Positions 52,475-61,093 of a stretch of 64,000 nucleotides of DNA are shown here, piece by piece. The stretch comes from Symbiodinium sp. CCMP2592. Its lineage: Eukaryota > Sar > Dinophyceae > Suessiales > Symbiodiniaceae. The position numbers and the translations under genes were made by a program. The first letter of the stretch is position 1. Every line of letters begins with the position of its first letter. The stretch is taken from NCBI GenBank assembly GCA_905221615.1, contig CAJNDT010001224.1, positions 1,734,902-1,798,901 on the forward strand. The letters are read 5' to 3'. The notes below the pieces were generated by a model. It saw only the letters and a list, made by a program, of their open reading frames with translations, searched no databases and was not told the origin of the DNA.

Positions 52475-52640
52475 CTGAGAGGGCCAAGATTTCTTTCCCA
52501 TGCCTCACTGGTCATTCAGGCCCCTCATTAGCTTTCTTAGCTCTAGGGATGTTAGCCCTAAGCCCTGAACCCTAAACTGATAATGAGTCACTAGCTCGAC
52601 GAGGGTTAGGGATGTCAAGGCAAGGATGCGGGTTGTTGCT

Positions 52641-52741
52641 TCTTAGGGGTACTTAGAAATTATTTTTAAGTTTTGGGTATTGTAGTCCCTAAGAAACAGC
52701 TAAAATTATAATATTTGCTAGGGTTCTAAGTTCAGTATAGG
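52641..52741. mobile_element. Repeat family K copy
   Basis: CTTAGGGGTACTTAGAAATT to GGGTTCTAAGTTCAGTATAG. Confidence 0.65.
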
Positions 52742-52813
52742 CTTGTGGTGCCTGGACGGTCTTCCTAAATTCCGACCTTCGACCATGTGATGGCTACGGC
52801 TTCTATTTTGCAG

Positions 52814-52884
52814 AGGGCTCCAGGTGCCTGACCTCAAAGTGACCGTCCACTGCGCGGTTTCCCGCATTTCACCCACTCAGCTGG
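52814..52884 (+). CDS. Probable exon, unknown protein
   Basis: Very strong acceptor CGGCTTCTATTTTGCAG, then GLQVPDLKVTVHCAVSRISP TQ with about 80% G or C in third positions; CTGG|GTTCAG could be the donor. Confidence 0.52.
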
Positions 52885-52943
52885 GTTCAGGGTTTCCCGG
52901 TTTCCAGGTTCCTATGCATGAGGTCGGTGATGTAATATAGATG

Positions 52944-53055
52944 TAATATAGGGGCCTAAATAAGTAGCCATACTATTTTTTGGGGTAGGTTCCTTATTAT
53001 AGTTACAGTGTAATATATCCCAAAACCCTATTCTTATTATTAAGACCCTTATATA
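52944..53055. mobile_element. MITE family J copy
   Basis: ATAGGGGCCTAAATAAGTAG and CCCAAAACCCTATTCTTATT. Confidence 0.6.
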
Positions 53056-53087
53056 ATCAACCTCTGGTGAAATCTATCCCAGTTCAG

Positions 53088-53219
53088 AGTCGGGAGCGGG
53101 TTACACGGCTGCTACGACTGGCTAAGTCGGTGAAAATCCGATTATGTTCCGGCCCGAGCGGCTCAGCAGCGGGGTGGCGCTTGTGGCTAGCAGCTGTGCC
53201 TCTTTGGTTCCTTTCGTGA
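53088..53219 (+). CDS. Probable exon, basic
   Basis: Acceptor ATCTATCCCAGTTCAG, then SRERVTRLLRLAKSVKIRLC SGPSGSAAGWRLWLA in phase 0. Confidence 0.43.
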   Translation, partial: SRERVTRLLRLAKSVKIRLCSGPSGSAAGWRLWLAAVPLWFLS

Positions 53220-53269
53220 AAACTTTCCATCTTTCTTCTTTCATCTGCCCCTCCACTTCATGTCTGTAG

Positions 53270-53513
53270 ATGTCTCCTGATGTAGTGATATACTTGCAAG
53301 GCGTCTACAGCCCGTTCTTGAGCAGTCATGAAGGAGCAAAGGCAGGTCTATCCGATGTATCAAAAATGCTGCGAGATGGCATCCGCTTTTTGTTTGCAGG
53401 GCGCGAAAGAAAATCCGGAACCAGTGTCGTTTTTCGGTGCAGGGATCCAAACACTAGAGCTCGTTGATCGGACCTTTGTATTTCAGAAATTCTGTCGGAC
53501 AGCCTGGATTTAG
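53270..53513 (+). CDS. One or two probable exons, unknown protein
   Basis: First part: MSPDVVIYLQGVYSPFLSSH EGAKA up to GCAG|GTCTAT at 53344. Second part: strong acceptor CGCTTTTTGTTTGCAG at 53399, then GAKENPEPVSFFGAGIQTLE LVDRTFVFQKFCRTAWI. A single unspliced frame through 53467 is also possible. Confidence 0.42.
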
Positions 53514-53590
53514 GGGTTTAGAGTTTTAGGGGTTTAGGCTTATCGGTGGTTAGGGTTTAGGGTTTGCCGTACTGGTTCTTTTTTCAGGAT

Positions 53591-53787
53591 GTTGCATGGG
53601 CTCGATCCTTTGTCCATGGGATGAAAGGGTGAGGCTTCTTGGGTTGGATGTTCGTTGTTTGGAATCTCAGACGTTCCGTGATTGCATCACAGCTTCACGA
53701 AGCCTGAGTCTGCAGGGCGAGCAGTACCACATACAATTTCAATCCTGCGACATTTCGCCAGTGCACCACCTTTCGGTGACACTGTAA
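53591..53787 (+). CDS. Probable last exon or exons, unknown protein
   Basis: Very strong acceptor GGTTCTTTTTTCAG. One reading runs unbroken, CCMGSILCPWDERVRLLGLD to HIQFQSCDISPVHHLSVTL and TAA. The other gives DVAWARSFVHGMK to a donor AAGG|GTGAGG, then resumes after GGAATCTCAG at TFRDCITASRSLSLQGEQYH. Both share the same stop. Confidence 0.5.
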
Positions 53788-53816
53788 ACTGTTAACCTGC
53801 TGCCTAGACTCCGAAG

Positions 53817-53960
53817 TAGTGAGAACTCAAGGTTCAACGTTGGAAGGCTGCATCCTAACCTTCAAGGCTCTGGCTTGCGGGTTGCAATGGTTGTCGGAGA
53901 CGCTCAATTATCTAGAAGCCTCCATGATTAAGAAAGATAATTCCGCTGTAGTCCCGAATG
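53817..53960 (+). CDS. Possible exon, frame unsettled
   Basis: Two plus frames are open: VVRTQGSTLEGCILTFKALA and RSSENSRFNVGRLHPNLQGS. Confidence 0.3.
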
Positions 53961-53961
53961 T

Positions 53962-54100
53962 AGCCACAGTCTAATATACCCCCCAAGCCCTCTCTGTAAT
54001 CCCGAATACGACTGCAGCATAACATACCCTCAAACCCTCTTCTAATTAAAGAGGCCCGAATGTAATTACAGTATAATATACGCCCCCCCCCCCAAGCCCT
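53962..54100. mobile_element. MITE family J fragments and poly-C
   Basis: Three repeats of TGTAATcCCGAATAcgACTGCAG type with CCCCCAAGCCCTC between. Confidence 0.45.
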
Positions 54101-54119
54101 CAAAACATGACGACAGTAT

Positions 54120-54225
54120 CATATGGGAGTTTCCGAAAATAGAGGACCCCAATATAGTGCCCTAAATAAGAGGATCCTTATTATAAGGACACCATAATAA
54201 GGTACCCCTATTTTTGGAAACTCTC
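54120..54225. mobile_element. MITE family C copy
   Basis: CATATGGGAGTTTCCGAAAA at left, TATTTTTGGAAACTCTC at right. Confidence 0.85.
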
Positions 54226-54434
54226 AACCCTAAACCCTGACCCCCTTTATAGAACCCTTATACTGCCCTTTAAAGGAACCCTAAAGGTACCCCCTAACTT
54301 CCGTTCCCTTTAAAACATGACGGCAGTATCATATACCCTCAGACCCTCTTGTACTTAAAATGCACCTCAGCTCGGTCTCTCCGGCCTGGGGTCCTTTGGT
54401 CTTTGTGGGGACTTCTTCTAAGAAGGATCCTCTA

Positions 54435-54524
54435 CCCAGAGGCTCCAAAGTAGTTCCTTTTTGGGGATACCTTATAGGATTCCATTTATGAACCCTAAAA
54501 AGGAACTACTATGGAGCCTCTGGG
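54435..54524. mobile_element. MITE family H copy
   Basis: TA|CCCAGAGGCTCCAAAGTAG faces CTACTATGGAGCCTCTGGG|TA. Confidence 0.9.
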
Positions 54525-54775
54525 TAGTAAGGGTCCTAGAATCCTAGAATACGGGTTCGGACTCGTTTCCACGAATCGTATAGGCCTTGAGGAGGTAAGT
54601 CGGCGTTTCCAGGGCTCAGGTTCTACCAGCGCAGGTTTGGGGTCCAGAATTTTCGGTTTAGGGCTTCAGCATTTCCGTATGAGCTTTTTGAGCTTACGGC
54701 CTAAACATGCGCGCGGGGTTAATTCATTCACCCTACATCCTGCGCGCCTGTGTAGGGCTTGGGTTCAGGTTTTAG

Positions 54776-54896
54776 GGAAGCCGTTCACCATGTGGAACGA
54801 GGGTGCCGAAGTACATAAACCCTCAAGTACAGCACAAGGCATCGACGAAAAAGCTCGCGTCAATGGCAGCGGCTTTGTTAGCAGACGCTCGGCAAG
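54776..54896 (+). CDS. Probable exon, unknown protein
   Basis: KPFTMWNEGAEVHKPSSTAQ GIDEKARVNGSGFVSRRSA after GGTTCAGGTTTTAG. Upstream the same frame stays open to 54511. Confidence 0.45.
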
Positions 54897-54992
54897 GGGT
54901 TTAGGATTTAGTGTTGTCTTAATTTAGGGTTGCGGATAGTTCTAGGAGCCTGATTCTTCAGTCAGTTTGCTTCTGTTGTGACAGTATCCTCA

Positions 54993-55100
54993 CCCAGAGA
55001 CTCCAATATTCCTCAATTAAGGAATAGTCCTTAAATCATACTAGGGATCCTATTTCAATTTAGGGTATGTTGCCTAATTAAGGGATATTGCAGTCTCTGT
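54993..55100. mobile_element. MITE family E copy
   Basis: CCCAGAGACTCCAATATTCC faces GGGATATTGCAGTCTCTG. Confidence 0.85.
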
Positions 55101-55109
55101 GCATTAAAC

Positions 55110-56040
55110 ACTAAAGAGTCATAACCCAGGACAGAGTCCACACCCTCAGCCTTATCCAGGACCCCCCCAAGGGCCTTTTGGTCTGCCTATCTACTTACTT
55201 GGATGGACTTGTCCACCCGCCTACCTCTCCGCCGGTCTACTTGTGTACCTATCTACCTACCTACCTATGTATCTGCCTGTCTGCCTGCTAACTCCGTATC
55301 TGTAAACACATGCAAAGTCAGATCCTTCCTGCGACGGCCCAAACCCCAAAACAACCCGAAACCCTGAACCGTAAACCCTAACCTGTAAACCCTAAACCCA
55401 AAAACCCCAAACCCTAAACCGTGTGGTCGAGACACTGCAGGCGGAAAAGGGGCTCAACAAATAAAACAAAAAAACCCTACCCCCCCCCCCCCCCCGGGCT
55501 CTAGGTCCGCCTTTCCGCTTCCACCATGTACTTCTAGGCGCATCTGCCAGGGTTTTTGGGGCTTAGAAGGAGTCCGGCAGTCAGGTGGGGTTCCTCTAAA
55601 GGGATCTCTAAGGGTTCGTTTAAGGGAGCTATAGAGGTCCCCTTTAAAGGGATCTATGTTGTGGATTGAAGGTTTCGTGTAGGCTGCAAGTCTTCGGGGG
55701 TTCAGCGCTATAGAGGTTTATGATTTAGGTGTCTTGGGTTCAGGGGTTTCAGAGTTTATAGGGGTTTACTGATTAGCCGGACTCCAGGTTCTAATCTCTA
55801 GCCTTGAAGATTAAGGGTTTAGGGTTTAGGGTAAGTTGGCTCTCCTAAGCCTAAACCCCAAAACCACCGATCGACTGGCATCATCATGACCAGTCGCAAC
55901 ACCAGAGTTTGCTATCGGGCACGGTGTTGGATTTTAAAGTTCGTTAGGGTTTCGGGGGTTGGTGTGACCCTAACCTAAACCCTGGGGTGTTCGGGCTGTA
56001 GGGTTCAGATCTCATAAGGGAGACTTTCTTAAACCAGCAG
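55110..56040. other. Mostly telomere-like words and poly-C, no firm gene
   Basis: CTACCTA and CTGCCTGTCTG runs near 55200-55290, a 20-base poly-C at 55477, CCCTAAA fragments. A short ATG frame MTSRNTRVCYRARCWILKF at 55888 is possible but weak. Confidence 0.45.
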
Positions 56041-56096
56041 CTTTCGGCCTAACACAAGGCTACCATCACCGCTACAGCTGCTTATTCTGAGCTTAG

Positions 56097-56176
56097 TTTT
56101 GCTAATCGCGGTGTCTCTGCGACTGCCATGTACTACTGCGTTTCATTTAGTGGTCACCGCCACTGACAGATGCCAG
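56097..56176 (+). CDS. Probable exon, hydrophobic
   Basis: Between CTGCTTATTCTGAGCTTAG and CCAG|GTGCTT: LLIAVSLRLPCTTAFHLVVT ATDRCQ. A later plus frame at 56208-56414 with IRGPLFGMAASYFECVLLRK may be a following exon. Confidence 0.42.
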
Positions 56177-56604
56177 GTGCTTAGACATGTTGTGTTGACA
56201 TCATGCCATGTTCTTGTCAAGAAGTCTGCCCTGCGATCATGTTCGGTACATCGTCACATGCTGGCTTTCTTGCAAGTACGGACTGAGGGCCAGTAGCCTG
56301 TCCTATCAGTTGAACTTGTGCGTTATCGTCTTGATCATTCGTGGCCCACTTTTCGGCATGGCCGCTTCGTATTTTGAATGTGTGCTACTTCGTAAGTTTT
56401 ACCCTGAACACTAAAACCCTAAACCCTACCTTTGCCGTGTGTGCCTCTAAAGGTAGGCTTGGGAGCGCCCTAGAATCATCACACTGACAAACGTCAAAAC
56501 AAAAATCCAGGAAATATGCTAAGCACTATGTAAGTTTAACTCGAAACCAAGCCATCATCCGGTGGCAGGGGAGGCTTCTGATAGGATGTAGTCCTTGGCA
56601 TGAG

Positions 56605-56682
56605 GGTTCAAACGTATGGGTTCTGAAGGTCAGTCGGGCATTTGGATGAGCTTTGCTGACAGATCGATCGCAGACCCCTGAT
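56605..56682 (+). CDS. Possible exon
   Basis: FKRMGSEGQSGIWMSFADRS IADP after TTGGCATGAG. Confidence 0.32.
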
Positions 56683-56762
56683 TAGTAAAATATTCTGCTT
56701 TAAGCCGGGTTATCTTGGACATCCTAGTATTGTACGACCCCTGGATAATTGACAGCAGGAGA

Positions 56763-57041
56763 CTACATCAACTGTGGAGCAATTCTCGCCCGTAGCTGAA
56801 CGAAGACACACACACACACCAAACAGGCTTTCAGGCTGTCCGGTCTTGGATGGGTATTTACGGTGACATTTACGTAATTCAGTTCTGGTAACCCTTGTAG
56901 AACCCTGCTAGTAACCCAGGAACCCCCTGCAGTAGTTTCCGTCTGAAGCCTTGCAGACTCATCGTCCGAAAGCCGCAGCTCACAAGTCCCAGGCGACATG
57001 TACCTAGAGCTGATACCGGACGTGCCTAGGACTGCAGTCAA
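56763..57041 (-). CDS. Probable exon, unknown protein
   Basis: 92 codons on the minus strand: AVLGTSGISSRYMSPGTCEL RLSDDESARLQTETTAGGSW VTSRVLQGLPELNYVNVTVN and on to stop. Third positions about 62% G or C. The segment LVCVCVFVQ comes from a GT run. Confidence 0.52.
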   Translation of the reverse strand: MTAVLGTSGISSRYMSPGTCELRLSDDESARLQTETTAGGSWVTSRVLQGLPELNYVNVTVNTHPRPDSLKACLVCVCVFVQLRARIAPQLM

Positions 57042-57051
57042 TCAAAGGGGA

Positions 57052-57172
57052 AAAGGAGGGACCCTTAATGGGGACCCCTACCCTAGAATGGGCTATATAA
57101 TGCGTATATAATGGCTATATTAGGGGTACATACCTAGGGATCCTTATTAAGGGTCCCTCGTTTTACCCTTGG
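57052..57172. mobile_element. MITE family L copy
   Basis: AAAAGGAGGGACCCTTAATG faces ATTAAGGGTCCCTCGTTTTA. Confidence 0.8.
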
Positions 57173-57207
57173 AGTCAAGAGCCACGGTGCAGGAGGGACC
57201 ACACTAA

Positions 57208-57265
57208 GCACTATAGTAGCCCGTTTCGATTCCCACCCTGAGATCCTCAATCAATAAGCGAGCTT
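57208..57265 (-). CDS. Possible small exon between two MITEs
   Basis: Minus frame EARLLIEDLRVGIETGYYSA, starting at the end of a family C element and stopping short of a family L element. Confidence 0.37.
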
Positions 57266-57354
57266 CCGAAAATAGGGGACCCTAATATGGTACCCTAAAT
57301 AGTAGGATCCTTATTATAAGGACCCCAGAATAAGGGACCCCTAGTTTTCGGAAA
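57262..57354. mobile_element. MITE family C copy
   Basis: GCTTCCGAAAATAGGGGACC faces CCCTAGTTTTCGGAA. Confidence 0.8.
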
Positions 57355-57505
57355 AAGCCTAAACCCTAAATCATTCATAGAACCCTTATAGATCCCTTAA
57401 AGAATCCTTTTACAGCTACCCCCTCATAAGTTGACACTTGAGACCCCGACTACGATTGTTCAGGGGCTGCTTCTTGACCATGCCACAAGGGTCCATGTAC
57501 CTATT

Positions 57506-57606
57506 TTTTTAGGGTTTAGGGTTTAGGGTTTCGGGTTTAGGGTTTGGGGTTTAGGGTTTGGGGTTTAGGGTTTAAGGTTTAAGGGTTGGGATTTAGAGCT
57601 TAGGGT
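57506..57606. repeat. Telomere-like array, TTTAGGG with TTTGGGG variants
   Basis: About 13 units between two copies of GGGTCCATGTACC. Confidence 0.85.
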
Positions 57607-57714
57607 GAGGGTCCATGTACCCCAAGTGTATGTACTTTGGCCTTAAAGTACTCCCTATACGGGTACATTGGACCCAAAGTATATACTGTTTTGGTACATG
57701 GACCCTCAGGGATG
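57607..57714. mobile_element. MITE family M copy
   Basis: GAGGGTCCATGTACCCCAAG faces TTTGGTACATGGACCCTC; a further GGGTCCATGTACC sits on the far side of the telomere array at 57488. Confidence 0.8.
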
Positions 57715-57885
57715 GGCAAGCTTCGCGTTTAGGCGCAAGTGCGAGGAAAAAGCCCCAGGCAAGCCTGATGTGTAAGAAAAGTCCCGATTTCGGAACCGCA
57801 AGATGCTACAAAAGCAGAAAAAATTTGAACAGTTTACGCCGGCAGTAACTTTCAGCCTCCCATGTTCCTCCTTCCTTCCTTGCAG

Positions 57886-58038
57886 TTGGTTCGGTTTGGG
57901 AGTGGCGGGCTGAGTTTTCTTTCTGAACATAAAATCCCACGCAACTTACTACCCGACACCTGTGCCGGAAACCCCATCCGAAAGCCCGCAGAACCTGTAG
58001 AAGCCCTGTACCCCCGAATCTCAAGCTTGAAGCACTAA
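57886..58038 (+). CDS. Probable last exon, unknown protein
   Basis: The best acceptor in the window (TTCCTCCTTCCTTCCTTGCAG region) opens LVRFGSGGLSFLSEHKIPRN LLPDTCAGNPIRKPAEPVEA LYPRISSLKH and TAA in phase 0. Minus frames also exist but lack splice sites of this quality. Confidence 0.55.
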   Translation: MVRFGSGGLSFLSEHKIPRNLLPDTCAGNPIRKPAEPVEALYPRISSLKH

Positions 58039-58039
58039 T

Positions 58040-58164
58040 TACCCTAAACCCTAAACCCTAAACCCTAAACCCTTAAACCTTAACCCCTAAACCCTAAACC
58101 CTAAACCCCTAAACCTTAACCCCTAAACCTTAACCCTAAACCCTAAACCCTAAACCCTAAACCA
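58040..58164. repeat. Telomere-like array (CCCTAAA, CCCTTAAA variants)
   Basis: About 17 units directly after the stop codon of the preceding exon. Confidence 0.9.
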
Positions 58165-58184
58165 AGCAATAACACTGGTGTCAG

Positions 58185-58314
58185 CTCTCCTGAGTCCGCT
58201 GAGTGGGTTCGGAATGCACGTCGTCGAGCTGCTTCGTCGTCTTCCTCCTACCGTCGTGATCGCAGTCATCGGGATCGCAGTCGCAGTCGCGACGATGTAC
58301 CCCATGGTGATTGA
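58185..58314 (+). CDS. Probable last exon of an Arg-Ser-rich (SR-like) protein
   Basis: After AACACTGGTGTCAG the frame reads SPESAEWVRNARRRAASSSS then YRRDRSHRDRSRSRDDVPHG D and TGA. The alternating Arg-Ser/Arg-Asp tail is typical of splicing factors of the SR family. A second plus frame (58178-58453) is also open and encodes a hydrophobic TVVIAVIGIAVAVATMYPMV; I take it as the shifted shadow of the Arg codons, but its third positions are richer in G or C, so doubt remains. Confidence 0.45.
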
Positions 58315-58445
58315 ATCGTCGTTAAGGAACCACAGTGCGAGCGGGGCATGTTCTGAGAGCCTTTCTGTAGTGCAAGCCCTTTTGAGGCAGGCCTTGGACC
58401 TGCTCTGCGTGCGGAGCGGAGAAAGCGTCATTGCACTTAAAAAAA

Positions 58446-58505
58446 AACCCTAAACCCCTAAACCTTAACCCCTAAACCCTAAACCCTAAACCCTAAACCC
58501 TAAGC
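58446..58505. repeat. Telomere-like array (CCCTAAA)
   Basis: About eight units. Confidence 0.9.
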
Positions 58506-58508
58506 AAG

Positions 58509-58607
58509 CTCGAGGTGCCGAACAAAGATTTGTGCGCGGTGATGTTCCGGTGTCGGGTCTCGGCCTTTTCATCGCGAGCTGGACATGGAGTGAAATGGGT
58601 TTTAGGA
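58509..58607 (+). CDS. Probable exon, unknown protein
   Basis: LEVPNKDLCAVMFRCRVSAF SSRAGHGVKWVLG between CTAAGCAAG and GGA|GTAAGA, 33 codons, phase 0 at both ends, about 70% G or C in third positions. Confidence 0.55.
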
Positions 58608-58732
58608 GTAAGACCCAGGTTTACGACTTGTGTCCGAACTTTTAAGTTAGGCTTGGCGCTTTAGGGCTCAGGTTATGGAAGCTTCCTAGAGTAAGAAGCC
58701 CTAAGGGGTTGGCTAGTAGGTTCATATGGGTA

Positions 58733-58832
58733 GTTGTCAATATTAAGGTCCCTTTCTGGGTACCCAAAATACTAGGTGCCGTACTATAATAGGGACCCAA
58801 ACAGGGACCATAGTTTTGACAACCACCCATAT
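58733..58832. mobile_element. MITE family D copy
   Basis: CATATGGGTAGTTGTCAATA faces TAGTTTTGACAACCACCCATATG. Confidence 0.88.
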
Positions 58833-58836
58833 GCCA

Positions 58837-58919
58837 AAGGCCACTGGCGAAGAACCCCAGATATTGAAGGCCCCTGATGGTGTGTATCTGTTTAGATACT
58901 TGGAGGGGCAGGGGACTTA
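58837..58919 (+). CDS. Probable exon running into a family A MITE
   Basis: KATGEEPQILKAPDGVYLFR, then seven residues YLEGQGT encoded by the family A terminus, up to the element's GTAAGT at 58920. Confidence 0.45.
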
Positions 58920-59018
58920 GTAAGTAGGTTATAAGTAGAGTTATAAGTACCCTAAATGGAGTTACCCCAATTATAACTCTACTTATAACCTACTTACGAA
59001 GTCCCCTGCCCTTCCAAG
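58899..59018. mobile_element. MITE family A, GC-rich subtype
   Basis: TA|CTTGGAGGGGCAGGGGAC faces GTCCCCTGCCCTTCCAAG|TA. Confidence 0.9.
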
Positions 59019-59060
59019 TAGAGCCACGGAGCCCAAGGGCTGCCAGTATCCTGCCTAAGT
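59019..59060 (+). CDS. Possible exon starting at a family A MITE end
   Basis: Two frames are open directly after CCTTCCAAG: EPRSPRAASILPKLEHLI and, in the phase set by the upstream GTAAGT, YRATEPKGCQYPA. Confidence 0.33.
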
Positions 59061-59073
59061 TAGAACACCTGAT

Positions 59074-59142
59074 CTAGGGTTTAGGGTTTAGGGTTTAGGG
59101 GTTTAGGGTTTAGGGTTTAGGGGTTTAGGGTTTAGGGTTTAG
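59074..59142. repeat. Telomere-like array (TTTAGGG)
   Basis: Nine units, some with an extra G. Confidence 0.9.
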
Positions 59143-59183
59143 TTCTCACAAGCCCTTATACAAACCCGACACACACACACACA

Positions 59184-59295
59184 CTAAGATGCCCAGTAGT
59201 ACCCTTATTCCCGTTTTGTAGTTCTAGGTTCCTTATAAAGTTACCCAACACCAAAAAGAGAGGCCTTGTTATTCCTAGGTTACTGGGCATCCTAG
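59184..59295. mobile_element. MITE family G copy with 4-bp target duplication
   Basis: CTAAGATGCCCAGTAGTACC faces GGTTACTGGGCATCCTAG; CACA at 59180-59183 and 59296-59299 (the left copy lies in a CA run). Confidence 0.85.
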
Positions 59296-59371
59296 CACAA
59301 GCCCCAAAACAAGAAGCGCTACACCCGATGGGCCGTAATAACCTGTAGCCCCTTGCCCTCCAGAATACAAG
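59296..59371 (+). CDS. Probable exon starting at a family G MITE end
   Basis: Immediately after CATCCTAG: HKPQNKKRYTRWAVITCSPL PSRIQ in phase 0, about 70% G or C in third positions. Confidence 0.5.
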
Positions 59372-59400
59372 GTTTAAGGTTTAGGGTTTAGGGTTTAGGG

Positions 59401-59497
59401 TTGATGATAAAAATCCTGCATTACCCACAATAAGGAATATACCATAATTTCAATACTTTGGGGTCCTGAAGGTAACGCAGGACTTTATATCATCAAC
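59401..59497. mobile_element. MITE family F copy
   Basis: TTGATGATAAAAATCCTGCA faces CGCAGGACTTTATATCATCAA. Confidence 0.8.
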
Positions 59498-59640
59498 CGT
59501 AGGGTATAACCTCTCGGCCAAGTTCGCTAGTCGGTAAGTGGATCTCCAAATCTGAAGCCTTGAGTCCTGCTCGTAGTTACGTCCTAAACCCTGCAGTTTG
59601 CGTCCTAAACTTTACGAAAAACCCTTTCAAAATCATAACA

Positions 59641-59731
59641 TGCAGCGCGCTCAGAGCTCGTACTATGCCCTTGAAAAACCTTCGACAAAGTCAATCTATA
59701 TAGATTATATAGAACGTTATACAGTACAGCC
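59641..59731 (+). CDS. Possible first exon
   Basis: MQRAQSSYYALEKPSTKSIY IDYIERYTVQP from ATG to stop; the second half is AT-rich. Overlaps the edge of a minus-strand block. Confidence 0.28.
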
Positions 59732-59791
59732 CTGAGGTGCCGGGCTTGTCCATGAAGGTGTCGTTGAGCATAGGCGGGCAGTGGCGCTGGT
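59728..59791 (-). CDS. Probable exon, unknown protein
   Basis: Minus frame QRHCPPMLNDTFMDKPGTSG L with about 88% G or C in third positions, after GTCACCCTATAG. Confidence 0.42.
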
Positions 59792-59986
59792 CTATAGGGT
59801 GACCTAAGGCTAAGGGAGACGCGGGGGGTTTTGGGGCGTGGGGTGTGTATGAGTCCAGGGTTGATTAGCTTGTTAAAGTGAAACTTGTGCGGCTGCTTTT
59901 GAGTCCCTGAAGACCTGAAGAACTTGTAGTGCGCATACAGAAATCATAAGCATCAACTCATGCAGGCCTAGATTGTACCTATACAG

Positions 59987-60075
59987 GTACTCAGGACCCT
60001 TTGGAATCAGCTTTGCTTGAATTTCGGATTGCCATGCGGCTAATGCGGTTGTTTCGGGGCCTGGAATTATGTTTG
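59987..60075 (+). CDS. Probable exon, unknown protein
   Basis: TQDPLESALLEFRIAMRLMR LFRGLELCL after GTACCTATACAG; followed by a poly-G run. Confidence 0.43.
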
Positions 60076-60108
60076 AGGGGGGGGGGGGGTGTAATTAGGG
60101 TTCCGCAG

Positions 60109-60305
60109 GTTTCAAGCAACAGCGGGGCCTACGAAAACATTACTTACAGGCCTACCATATGATGTATCAGGCTATGCATTACATTACCACACGAGGACCA
60201 CATGGAGTGTATGAGAATGCCTGCAAAGGGCATGTTGTAATGATTCCAGGTGGATGCAGGGTTCAGGTCAAAGCTGTCGGACGCTCTTGTGCCGCTCTTC
60301 TGTGA
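60109..60305 (+). CDS. Probable exon, unknown protein
   Basis: After GGTTCCGCAG: FKQQRGLRKHYLQAYHMMYQ AMHYITTRGPHGVYENACKG HVVMIPGGCRVQVKAVGRSC AALL and TGA. Rich in His, Tyr and Met at the start, then beta-like. Other frames have stops. Confidence 0.55.
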
Positions 60306-60436
60306 ATGCCTTCATAACCTGATGGGGGTTGTCGGGGAGACTATTACTATATGTAACAGGGACTGAGACTTTATTACCAACAAATCCGATATCCTGTGCA
60401 GTGCATGGTATGCTGGTTCTTGAGACCGTCTGCCAG

Positions 60437-60517
60437 GCACCGCATTTTCCAAGACGCTGATGTCACAGGGCACAGCGACGATCCAGGACAGTCGGGTTGG
60501 TGAATTGAGTGTAGAGT
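60437..60517 (+). CDS. Probable exon, frame unsettled
   Basis: Acceptor TTGAGACCGTCTGCCAG. Two frames: HRIFQDADVTGHSDDPGQSG and TAFSKTLMSQGTATIQDSRV. An earlier plus frame TLLPTNPISCAVHGMLVLET reaches across the acceptor. Confidence 0.4.
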
Positions 60518-60519
60518 GT

Positions 60520-60668
60520 AAGCCCTCAACCCCTAAACCTTAAACCCTAAAACCCTAATCCCTAAAACCCTAAACCCTAAAACCCTAAACCCCTAAACCC
60601 TATAACCCTAAAGCTTCACCCCTAAACCCTATACCCCTAAACCTTAACCCCTAAACCCTAAACCCTAA
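60520..60668. repeat. Telomere-like array (CCCTAAA, degenerate)
   Basis: About 18 units of 7-9 bp. Confidence 0.85.
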
Positions 60669-60701
60669 GCTGGATAAGTAACGCCGGTCTCTGGGTTCCA
60701 G

Positions 60702-60778
60702 TCTTGAGCTCTTTAGACTCGCAGATCTCTGTGTCAGGAAGACTTGGTCGCTGGCCAGTATCTGCAGGCCACGGTGTG
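60702..60778 (+). CDS. Probable exon, unknown protein
   Basis: Acceptor GGTCTCTGGGTTCCAG, then LELFRLADLCVRKTWSLASI CRP; ends before a GT run. Confidence 0.42.
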
Positions 60779-61093
60779 TGGGTGCATGTGTGTGTGTGTA
60801 GGGTTTAGGGTTTAGGGATTAAGGTTTAGGGTCATAGGGTTTAGGGGTTTAGGGTTCTAGGGTTTTGGGTGTAGCTGGCGTTCTTCGATGTTCGGTGTGG
60901 CTCATATCCTCAACCCTCAACCTTAAACCCTAAAGCTCATAGCAGACTTCGGACTACCACTTCATGTACATACCCTTTACTCGCCGAAGCCCTGAATCAA
61001 AATATAAAGCCAGTTTAAGAGTATTGAGTTTTTGGAACATGAAGCTTATCACCCCAGGCCGAACCGTAAACCGGCCTTAAGAAGTTCAATGAA

